A stretch of 64,000 nucleotides of DNA from Acanthopleura granulata (lineage: Eukaryota; Mollusca; Polyplacophora; Chitonida; Chitonidae): the NCBI GenBank assembly GCA_016165875.1, contig JABBOT010000005.1:1073823-1137822 (forward strand). Reading direction: 5' to 3'. The position numbers and the translations under genes are program-made. Position 1 is the first letter of the stretch. Each line of letters starts with the position of its first letter. Shown piece after piece: positions 24,601-36,600 of this stretch. The notes beneath the pieces are model-generated. The model was not told where the DNA came from and ran no database searches. It saw only the letters and a list, made by a program, of their open reading frames with translations.

Positions 24601-27600
24601 TGCCATGATCTTTGTGTAGACGTGTTTTTTTATTGAAAGTCCCAATGTGGCATTGTCCTGGTCAAGATGGTATAAAATTTTGTATCTGATTGCCCACAAT
24701 CTCATTTGCCGTTTGGGATACAGGTGAAAAATGCAATTTTAGTTCACAGAAATTTTACTAAAACTGGGTAATTTCATAAAACTCCTGGCACATTGTCTTT
24801 TGTCCCTTCTGTGTGGCTCAAAACATCAATGATTGTAATGTAGGTGTCATCTAAGCATCGTGCCTCTATACCAATCTGTTGGACGGGGACATTTCATGTT
24901 GATTGGATTTGATGATCCTATAATTATTGATCAGTAAGACCTTGTCTTTGTCTTCATGTATATCGTTTTGTTTCAGGTTAATCTAGGGCAGGAGGCTAGA
25001 TCCGTCCACACATCCGTTGCCATGGCGATGACTCCACTCCATCCGTCCTCCTCTCCTGACGCCCCTCAGGGCATGCTGCTAGGCCTTGGCAACCCGCTCC
25101 TCGACATTTCCATATGCGCGGACCTCGAGTTTCTGCGCAGGTACAATCTAAACCCCAACGATGCTATCCTGGCGAAACCAAACCACGACAACATGTTCAA
25201 CGAAATGATCCAGCGATACAAACCGGAGTATTTGCCAGGGGGAGCAACTCAGAACTCCATCCGTGTTGCTCAGTGGCTCCTGCAGAAACCCAAGGCGACG
25301 TGTTTCATCGGTGCTGTTGGAGACGACGCTTTTGGAAGAATTTTGAAGGAGGTTGCCCGGAAAGTTGGTGTTGATGTTGTGTATGAGGTAGTGCCGGGTG
25401 CTGACACAGGGGTTTGTGGGGCAGTGATAACAGGCCAGCATAGGTCTCTCGTCTCCAAACTGGGGGCAGCAAAGCTTCTGGATTTGGAGTTTATCCGACG
25501 TCCTGATGTGTGGAGCCATATTGAGAAGGCCAGTTTCTTCTATATCGGAGGCTACATGCTGCCCGTGTGTCCAGCGGCCATTAAGACCATTGTAGAGCAT
25601 GCAGCTAGCACAAACAAGGCTGTAGCCATGAATCTGCATGCCACCTACCTCATTAAAGACTTTGTGAGGGACGATCTCAATTTGTTGCCTTACGTGGACC
25701 TCTTGTTCGGAAACGGTGATGAGGCCAGCAAGCTGGGTGAAGAAGCCAAGATGGGGACGATCGACGTTTCTGAAATCGCCCTTAAAACCAGCGCATGGTG
25801 CAAAGTAAATCTCAAGAGGAAACGCATTGTGGTTATTACGCAGGGGAGAGAACCCACGATTGTTGCCCACGATGGCGTGGTGGAGGAGCATCCAGTGACC
25901 CCTGTGGATCCGGCGTTGGTCAAGGACACGAATGGCTGTGGGGACGCATTTGCGGGAGGCTTCCTGTCACAGTTTGTCCAGGGTAAGCCGCTGGCGGACT
26001 GTCTTCGGTGTGCGAGCTACGCTTCGAAGGTCGTGATTCAACAGTACGGATGTACCTACCATGAAAAACCGGACTTCTACTGAAGGCCAAAGAACCCTTA
26101 ATCTGTCTTCCAGGATTGGTGGTTGCCACGACGACAGGTTGTCTCTGAGAACTGATATTGTTGCCGTGACGTCTGCTTGGTTGATTCCCTCAGCTGAGGG
26201 CCATCTGTGTCATGGTATCAGGTCTGGTTGATTAGCTTGTGATCATTTCATCCATGGTCCAGGGCTCCTCAGGATGTATGTTGGTTACAGGTCCTCAAAT
26301 AGTAGGTCTCTTTTGTATGATGTGAACGATGCCTTAATTAAGTCAACCCCTGTTCACACTGTATGTACTTCTGGGTTAGCAGTCACATGACTGCGTGCAA
26401 ATGCTGCCACGTATCCTGGTCATGTTGGACTATGCAATGTAAACTTTTTCCATCAGAATGCAGTTTTATACAGTCGTATGCTGCCTGATCAGAAGTTGGT
26501 AGCCAGTTATATATGTAGGACTTCCTGTGAATGTTCATTTTCATCTTTTTTATTATAGACCGATGATGTCAAGATACATGTAACACCTCATTAAAATTAC
26601 TTCGCTAAATTTAATTGAACAATAGTTTTAACAATGAAGTACCAGTGCAAATTCGGCTTAGTTGTTCTCTATGTACTATGTTACCATTTTGACCACAAAC
26701 TATTCTGATTGGAGGTGATTTACTTTAGGCGGGAAATTCTCCACATTAGGATGGCTAAGGTTAAACCAAGATCTTGTGATAATGATGGCTTTAATGTTTG
26801 TGATGTTTGTAATGTTTGTGATGTTTACTATTTTTACACATTGATAAATGTTATTATCTTTCTCCATAAATGATCTCATTGGTCATTTTTTTTTTGTCGG
26901 AGTACTTTCTTCTTTTCTTTAAAAATGATTTTCTAATTAGTTATATTTATTTTTATTATTTCTCTGATGGCCCCTTCTGTCTCTGAAAAGAACTGTCAAA
27001 TTGGAAGGAAAAGTCTCCCAAACTGTCATTGCATACCTTTTTTTAGGAAGAATGTTTCTGCTGGATTTTTGTACCAAATTTTCAGTTTAGAACAAGATCA
27101 GACAAGTTCTGTGAAAAACCCTTTTTCAAAATCACCTTTTTACACATGGACGTATTGGTCAGAAATTTGCCTGCTGCTGAAAAGAAAACAAACTTTGAAA
27201 CAGAATTTCACATTCAACATTACATGTAACAGTAAAACTCTGAGGTGAGTTTCTCAGCTTTCTGTTACAACATTCAGGTATTTGTAAAACTCTGAGGTGA
27301 GTTTCTCAGCTTTCTGTTACAACATTCAGATATTTGTTTTATTGAACACATTTGTGTGCGTAGCTGTACAAACCTCACTATTGGATGGCTGTTGGGTTTT
27401 AATTTTGAAAAGTCATGAACCAATAGCATTTTTATTAGTTATGTTCTAAAACTTTATAATGTATGCAGAATCTTTTGTCCATACATCTTAGTTGTTTTCC
27501 ATATGGTTATAACATAAGTAATAGTGTATGTACCATCCACAGTCAGTGTCTGCTAACATGTGCTTCAGGGATACCATTTGAATGTCACTTACAAGGTTGA

Positions 27601-30600
27601 TCTTCCCTAGCATTGAACATATGAATTGTTAAAATTTGACCATGCATGTTCTAAAATACCCCACCGTCAGAGATCTACCCTGCCAGAAACTGGAGATTGG
27701 CACGGGCTGTCCTTATAGCGTTGTCCTCAAGCAAAACTTCTGAAGTATTTGAATGTGAAAAACAAAGAATATAACATGCTTCTGGTTTCACTTTGCCAAT
27801 CCCGACAAATCTGACGGCTAGTTGCCTGTATTTTCTAGCCACTGTATTGTCCTACATTCCCACCAACAAATGCACCCACACATATGAGAGCTCACTCAAT
27901 TTGTCTCCCTCCACACAATCTGCTTGGGAGACCAGAACTCAGTTGGCTGTTATTTAACCAGTCAGTTGTCAAAGTTGGTTCACTTCCCGTGTCCCAGGTG
28001 CTGACCGACAACGCTTACCTAGCTGTGTGATATGCTTCAGTGTGTATACATGTAGATATGTCATTATTATTGTTACAGTATTATTCCTGTGATCCTCATC
28101 TAGATGTAGCTGATGGCAGATTTGACTGTTCAAAGTACAAGAAGAAAATTCTGCATTCACATTCGGGGCACATATTCCATCTGATGATGATTCAAGAAAA
28201 GTAAACACTGCCATTTTTTAGACTCGGACCCCACAATGATTTCATATAGTGGCTGATGAAAACATGCATTATAATTTGTAAATGTGTGTGTAATCTCTGT
28301 GTGTGAAGGGTTTTGCTGACACTGGTCCTTAATGTTCATTGTGATGGTTTATAGAAATGTTCCTGTTACCGGACAGGATTAGCTCCCCTTTTGTAAGCGA
28401 GATTTAACAAGGTAAAGTTAATCTGCCACCTCTGAGGTTTAAGTGAGTGGAAAAGGTTGTTTTTGCTAAACACTCGCAATATGTCTGTGATGCCAACAAA
28501 AGCGCCTCTATTTGTGACATATCATCTGAAGTCATAAAACTGCCACTACTGGTTCTAGTAATTTATCAAGGCTGTGTATGTCATGAATTTTTATTTCTGA
28601 ATTCATAAATCTGCAAATGAAACTTGTGACATTTTAGAATACAGATATAAATGTGGACAATAAGAAAAGAAAAGCAGCTTTCCTTTTTCTTTTCTTATTC
28701 ATTCAAGGGCAATGAGGTGATATAATGTCACCAATTTCCATGGTATCCCATGTGCTCCGGTAATTCTGCAACTGTGAAAAGTATCTTCTGTTAATGTTAT
28801 GCATGATTGAGTTTGGTATGACAATGAGTTTTCTGTGAGAAGAAAAGATGTACCGGATAGGCATACTGTATTCTGTGTTGTTGTACAGTGGTGGATAGCT
28901 CGCACGGCAGCATGTGTACAGTTCCAGACAAATCGTAGTGTAGTGTTTACAATAGTGGGCTTCTGGCTGGTGGGGAGGTGGGCTGCTGTTCAGGCCTTAT
29001 GTAACAGACAGGCCTTAGGATGTGGCGATATAGGCCCATGAAGATGGGATTAAAATTTTACATTTGATTTGTCAGTGGGAAGGAGGGATATTTTTTAATC
29101 CCATGAGGGGACGTTAGTGTGAAACGGAATCATTAGCCATTGTTACGTCAAAAATGCGTTGTCTGCAGTGTTACAATGCATCAGTTTCTGTTGTAATTTT
29201 GCGCTCTCTTCAATGTGAAATCATGATGATGAACCGGGAAAGGAATATTTGATGTCAATAAAATGACAGCTGCATAGCTTTTGGCAGGTCCCATTTCTTT
29301 CGGTCTTCAACTGATTGAGTAAACCATTGAGATTATGTGTTTGGATGTAACTGGTAAAATTCGTGGTAAAAGCTTTTTCCAGAAAACATCAGGGTAGTAC
29401 ACATAATATTTGTCCTGAGTATTCTTGATATTTGGACCTGACACATGAGGGTTATATGCAAACTATTGGTATTGTCTACAAAGTGGTTGTTAGGGTTGTT
29501 CTGTAATAATACATCTTCAAGATTCATTGCCAAAGGCTTATTAAAATCGTAGACAAAGCACCAGTGAACAAGTCCTGGAATGTGTATGTACTACCCTGTT
29601 ACAAGTAGGGACAGCTAGGTACATGTGCTCAGCGCAAGAGAAGGCAGGTCTGTTACAGAAGGTTTAGCAGAGTGAGCTCCCTTGCCAGGCAGATTGTCTC
29701 CCATTCCAGATAGTTATGAGGTGTTTAGATTATTTCATGTATGTATGTCAGCGATTTTGAGAGAAACAGCTAAGAGAGTTGGCTATGTCAGAGCTACAAG
29801 ACAGATTGTACTGTTACAATCCGTACATTTCAGACACATTTTTATGAAAGAAAATATAACTTTTGATCAAGGCTTCCTGCTTGTGCTTATAAATACATGG
29901 ACTTACATTCATAACAGAGCACTTCAGAATTAAATGTAAGGTCATTTTAAATATATGAAGGATTAGCAAAGGGTGGACATAAATGCCACATAGTATGAAC
30001 GGATGCTCCTTGGTTTGGGAAACTGTATGTGAAAGTGTTCCTTGTATTTGTTACTTACTGTTGTTTGAAATATAATCTGAGGGATTTGTCAATAGTTAAT
30101 TTTGTGCTTATTCATGAACACAACAATACAAAAACAAGCTTTTAGGTAATGGAAATGTTGTTTTCAGTTATGTAAGTGGTGTGACATTCACAAGCATTGT
30201 GTGAACGATCAGAAGGAGATCTGAGCATGCTTGTATCATGCTGCAGTCAAAGCTACATTTTGTCATGGCTGATCAAGTTTACAAGACAAATATTTTGTGT
30301 CAGTATTGGCCAATGATTGAATTGAAAAGTTTCCTTCTGAAGACATTTGATTTATTTATTTGATTTTGTTTGAAGGTATGCCTAATAGCTAAATCAGGCC
30401 ATAAAAGGATAAGTTTAGTAAACATAAAGTGCAATAATGCAGGTTAATTGAAATAATATGATTCATTACATAGTTCTAATTGTTCAAGCTGCTCTCTTGG
30501 AAACTGGTCAGTTAAAATGCATTTTAAGCATTTCATGTTTATTGTTGTTGCTTTTATTTTAGAACTTTTTACGTGCTTTGTGTGACATTTATGTCATCTC

Positions 30601-33600
30601 TCAACTAAGCATTAACCTCTTTGCCTGCCTCTTGTGTGTTTTGTATGTTAAAGTTTTTCAGACTTTCACATGACGGACTTGTTTTCCTGTGTGAATATTT
30701 GTTGTTCATGCAGAGTTATTTTGGTAACCTCATGTATTGTATGGGTGTAAGGATGAAATTCAGTGTAGATATGATGATACTAGTTACTGCATTGGCAGTC
30801 AGAATCCTGTATCAGTGTGTGCTTATTTGCATGGTTTGGTCAATTTGTACAGGAGAGTATTTTGATGTTTTTTAATGATCTCTCTGGATCATTTAGGATT
30901 GATCTACATTGTTAAAGAAAAAAAGAAAAAAAAAAAAAAATGGCAGTCACCTTAAATATACCTGAATGTACCTCAGACTCGATAACTCTGATATTTGAGA
31001 GGGAGTCATTGTCATCTATCTTTAGGACTGTGATGTTTTGGCATACCAGTACTTGAGCATGTGAAACTCATCCTGTTACTTGTAAATGAGTTTTTGAAGC
31101 CGGAAGTGCAACGTTTTTCAAGGTGGAGAAAGTATCATAACTGAGGAATAAATTTGTGGAATCTTTAGTTTGGGGACAAGTCAGTTGGATTATCTTTCTG
31201 ATATTTTAACATGTTTGAAAAGATTATTTAGTGATGTTCAGAGATGATGGGCATTTGTGTCACTGAATTCTGGGACAAATACAACAGTTCTAACTGGAAT
31301 ATTCATGCCAGCTAAATTAAGAGATGTGTTTTGTACAATTTATTGTTCTTAAAGTAAATTGTTACATTAAGGACATAAAGAATATACCTTGTAAAGTTTT
31401 AAAATTATTTTTCTTTTAAGACTAAAGTATTTGTTGAAAATAAAACTCCCACAGTCATTTGTGAGAATAACAGTAAAACTTAAATAAGATTTTTCAATTA
31501 TCTTGCTGGCTCGCCACCAGCGTATAAGTGACAGATTCTTGAGTACTGCCTAAAACACCAATCAAATAAATAAATATAGCAAAATGGTTGAGATACTCGT
31601 TTATGTTATGCAAACATGAAATTTTTGCATTTTATACATTTGGTTAACAGGTATGTAATTTGAAGATTTTGATCACATACCTTACCATCATGACATCAAT
31701 ATTTGTTTGGCAAAGAACACATTTTTGTGTGGAAAAAAAATGTGTATTAACAAAAGAAAGATTAACCCAGGTGAAGAGTGTTTTGTATCCTGGGGTTTGT
31801 GAATTTCTTGAAAGAATAAAAATTTTGCACGGCAAAGATTGTATTTGGTGGTGTTTTTGTTCAGATTTAAATGAGCTGTGGTCTGCTTATCTTACGAGGT
31901 ATCAGTCATGGATGCACTTTCACAAAATCTTTGCAAATTCAGTTTTCATAACTTTTCCTGTAAACTTTATTGCTTTACTAGATACATGTATTAAAGATAG
32001 GCCTCATGCCTGAAGTAAGGAATGAAGAAATAGATGTGCACATGAAAATGCATCCTACCACATATAACATTAAGACTGAAAGCCATTGAGATAGTTGGAT
32101 TGCTGTCCAAAACTGTAAATTGACAGTTTGCATTTTGACCACGAAAATGACCGGAGTAGCTTAGTGACACATGCATGGTTTTGATACAAAACTTGTTGGG
32201 TGTGGCTGTCACTACACATCTCAAAATATGGTACTTGTGGCTTCCATATTTGGTGCTCATCATAGATGAGAAAGGGCAGGATAGCTGCCACTGAATCCTT
32301 TGGCCCATGTCGTGTGTCACGTCGGGGTTTAGATTATCATCCGTGTGGTGGTGTCCTCTCTGGTGTTCTCAACATGAGACTGCAGTGAGGCAGCATCGCT
32401 ATTTTTTATTGCAAAGTAGTAACAAACCAAGGCACAAGCAAATCCCCGACAAGTACATGTGGACAAACATGTCCACGTGTGTGTCCTGTAGCCCTTGACT
32501 GACTGATTCATGTGCTCAATGCAGTAGTCTCCAAGCTATTGCACTAGCCAGTGAGGTAGCCAAGTCAGTTTTGGTCGCTGCTACCTATTTCTTATTTTCT
32601 GTGATAGAAATTGGAGAAATTGCACAGGGTATGTAACTCCATGTCTCATGCCTTCTGTTCCTATGTTTTGATTAATATGTTAAAGGTTCGATTAATACAG
32701 GGTAATGATTATGTATGCTTTAATAAGTTTTAAATCATTTATGTTGCAGGTAGAAGTTCTGGTGGGGCGAGACAAGGGGAAAGTGGGACTGGTCAATTCT
32801 GTGATCAAAGAAAGGAACTGGTGTTTTGTGGAAGGCCTCAACTGTGTAAGGACTTAAGCACCTCATTTAGTGATGCGTAGGCAAATGTCATCTAGTGTCA
32901 TAAGTCTCAAGAAGAATTGCTGATGTTGATGAAGGTCATGTGAAATCTGCCTAAATTTCATCACTTGTCAGGGGTCAAACTATGTTCATCAGTCATCTAG
33001 GTTTATCAGTAAATGGCACTTTCGACTTGTATAAACTGATCTCTCTTGTATAGTTTGCCAGTACTACTTATTTCTCCTGGCACAGATATTCCTTGCTTGG
33101 TTCAAACCATTTGGTGAATGCTGAATCATCAGCACATCAGAAAAGACAACAGTAGGCCAATTGTATGTATGAATCGGTGAAGAATCAAATTTAAAGTTTA
33201 AAAAAAAAGTCACTTTTAATTTTGTGATATAGGATAACCCAGGTATCACAGGGCAAAGTTAACAAATAATCCCACGGGAAAATTGAAGGAGCAGCCATAC
33301 TCTCAATTTTAACCAATCAAGGGTGAGACATTTCTTCAACCCAAGAGGACATCAGTTTACATTGTGACGTCAACATTCACCATTTTAAAATATAGAAGTA
33401 GTGTTCAATCAGCTGTTTTCCTTCTGATTACGAGACAATACTGACATACTTTAAAGCCATTTTCCACGAGAAAGTGGTAGTGGAATACCTCCGGGGTTAT
33501 TCCCCAAGGCCTCAGCCAGAAGGCCACAATGCATGGCCTTCAATTGCAATAATAATATGACCATACTTTGTACACAAAAAAGTGTCTCGACCCTTTACTG

Positions 33601-36600
33601 AAGAGCAATGCATGGCCTTCAATTGCAATAATAATATGACTATACTTTGTACACAAAAAAGTGTCTCGACCCTTTACTGAAGAGCGTAGGGTATAGATGA
33701 CGCAACATCATGTTTCCAGTTTCTCTATAATGGCATGTCCCATGGCCTCATCAGAATTCCACATAAAGAGATGATTTATAGAGATAACAACACCTATGCC
33801 CATTTAAACCTGTATGGACCTCTCCTCTGAAATAACTTTAGTAATACTTTTTGTTGTCTTTTAAGTAAAGTATATAATTATTGCCAAGTTTAAAGAAGAG
33901 TGTCGAAGCGTTCACTTGGCCCGATTTTGACTGTGACTCACATAGTTGCTGTGAGTTCAAGTCCATCCCATGCTTGCCTCCTCTCCGGTCGGATGTGGGA
34001 AAGTCTACCAACAACCTGTTGATGGTCATGGGTTTCTTTCCTCCTACCTTAATGGTAGTTTTAGCCGTATAAGTAAAATATTCTTGGTGGCACTGTTAAA
34101 TGCTGATAATATAAATAAATAAATAGATAAATAGATCATTTCAGGTTATATTAATATATCCAAAATAATTTTTCTGTGGCAAGGATGAGAAACACCTTTT
34201 GCAAACCTACTACAGACAAAAATGTGTTGTATGAGTGACCAAAGTTTTATCCTAAATCAGCCCTGTTGTTGGTGATGGATTCAGGCCAATCAGATGTGAC
34301 CGTAACACGACTGTTACCGAATGATCCATCTAGAGCTCCAAAAACATTTCTGTACTATTTTACAAACTCAAGTTGAGGGGCCATTAGCTGAGGAGCCTCT
34401 CACCAATGTAGTCGCTATGAGTTCAACCCCAGCTCATGCTGGCTTCTTCTCCGGCTGCAAGTGGGAAGGTCTGCTCTGCTCGCTTTCCTCCCACCACAAT
34501 GCTGCATACCATCGTGAATACTGTAACGTGCGGCAGACACTGATCAAATAGATAGATAAATGCAAATTCAATTTAAAATCTAAATGTGAATTGTATTAAA
34601 TGTGCATTGGGCTGTTGACAGAAATATGTGTGGGTCAACAAGACAGCCACCAGCCCTGGTCAGATGATGAAGATTGAGAAGCCATTGTTAGTAACAACAG
34701 AGGTGGCACTTGTCGACCCATCAGATAAGTACGTTCGTTGGATGGAACAGGGCCGACTTTCACTTAGCTGTGTAATTCATTTTCTGGTAACTTTTCTCGT
34801 AAATCATGGCGCCTTATGACACTAAAACCTAGACGTCTTTTATGAGAAAAGTTACCAAAAAAAAAAATGACTTACGAAGTTTTGTGAAAGTGACCCCATA
34901 ATGTCCTTTACTAAGGTGTGATTATTTTATTAAGGTGTTGGTCAGTTGCGAATGTCATTCTTATAAATTAACCACTTAGATATTACCTATCAGAGCAAAT
35001 GACCCTTTGTTCAGACTGGTGCTGTTGACAGGCTGCTATCTTTTGGCATTCCCTGACTAAGCACTCTGCAGAATGGGATAGGCAGAATACAAATCTGGTT
35101 AGTATCAGTGTACTTGTAAAGAGAGGTGACAGTATTTGTAAAGTCCTTTTAACCATGGACTCATAATTACTCTTTGAAGATTATTGAAAGCACTGTTAGG
35201 ATTAAGGCTGGGTGCTTGATACTGGTCTCACCTGAATCAGAGTGATAGTATAAAACTGGGCATTTATAGGCAGTATGAAGAAAAGAAAAACTAAAAGAAA
35301 AATCACCCTTTGCTGTTATGTACATCTGGGGACATGCCACCTGGACGTGTTGTGTACAGCAGTAGCTTCAGATAGAAGGGTAACACTGAAATAGGAAATA
35401 CCTTGTGGACATGCCTCAGTGTGGTACCATTTTGTGGTGATGTCCATCAAAGCATATATGATATAATACATTGATCTTGACTACATAAAGCTTTATTTTG
35501 AATTAGATCAGGTGAGTTTTTTATGCCAGGTGTATAAATTTACACAGACCATGCCTAGAAGTGATTAGCCTAATATCTCCAACCTTTGTTGCCATGTTAA
35601 TTACAATGTCAATTACAAAGCCTACAATTGTTTTTGAGTATTGCTCCACAAAAACTATCCTGATTCCCAGGGCATTATGTCATGTGTGGTATTGTCTGCC
35701 CCACAGCAAAGCGACGGAAGTAGAGTGGAGGTACACAGAGACAGGACTGAGAGTACGGGTGTCCACGAGGACAGGCCGCATCATACCCTTCTCACAACTA
35801 GCTGAGGTCGTCGAGGAAGATTTTGTCAATAGAAAAAAATATTCTGGTGAGGGAGAGTGTTTGAATGTTATTTTTCTGAAGGAAAGAAATGCTATTTATA
35901 TCAATGCTGTCAAAGCGTGCACTTGATGCCTTCCTAAAGTTTCTGACAGAGGTGATATTTATGAGGAATGTGTAGGCCTATGTCATCATGATTATTAGTT
36001 CTGATGGCAAGACAGCTTATGGCTGGTAGGCAACTATGTAAGAGTATCAATTGTAAAGGAAGAGAAAAAATAATATATAATTTTAAAAAATTAATATTTT
36101 TTAATCACACACTATTCTAAATATCATTTATGAAGAATTTCATAAATCAGGATTCAGTCTTGTAAATTTATAAATGTTAATTATTTTGTACCATAAAAAT
36201 TGACAAACCGAAAGGCTGTACACTATTGACTGTAGCTTTCAAGTTCGCCCCAACGAGAGGGGGTCTGCATAGAACTGTCTCGGAAAGTTGGATAATTTGA
36301 CAACGTGTATTATATCAAAAGTCTTCTCGAGCCATTGGCACAGTTGTGAGAATTCTTAAATCATAGTGTGGAATACATCGCGCTGAACTAGGCCGAATCA
36401 CTACCAAAGTCCTATTGTTTGACGACCGACATCAAAGGGCGATTAAAGCACAAAAGGCTAATTATAGCCCCAAAACAAAACAGAGCCATGCTTGCACCCA
36501 ACATGGCAGCTGAAAGCAGTCGTTGACAGCGCAATGCAGTCTCTGTGAGCATTATATATTGCAAATATCATGCAAGTGAAGCCTGTGCACCTTCTTGCGA

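Larger units (their letters stand above)
18668..24976. other. MRPL24 intron 1, left part
   Basis: No coding region recognised. Holds a full SINE (20632-20899) and a TATG/TA/ATTT simple repeat at about 19975-20030. Any non-coding first exon of the adenosine kinase gene should lie here, but I could not place one. Confidence 0.5.
26084..32749. other. MRPL24 intron 1, right part
   Basis: The start is the adenosine kinase 3' UTR and flank. No further gene recognised. Contains a 52-bp tandem duplication (27230-27341), a hairpin-forming purine/pyrimidine palindrome (28661-28701), an A-rich run near 30915-30940 and a SINE fragment (31500-31577). Confidence 0.5.

Noticed and set aside
24956..25021. 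Upstream in-frame ATG for adenosine kinase (375-residue version)
   Set aside because: It lies before a strong splice acceptor and has a poor start context; the ATG at 25022 gives the family length. The 15 codons between acceptor and ATG remain possible coding only in a fusion transcript.
26967..27248. 93-codon plus-strand frame after adenosine kinase
   Set aside because: AT-rich flank with no family resemblance; it ends inside a 52-bp tandem duplication.
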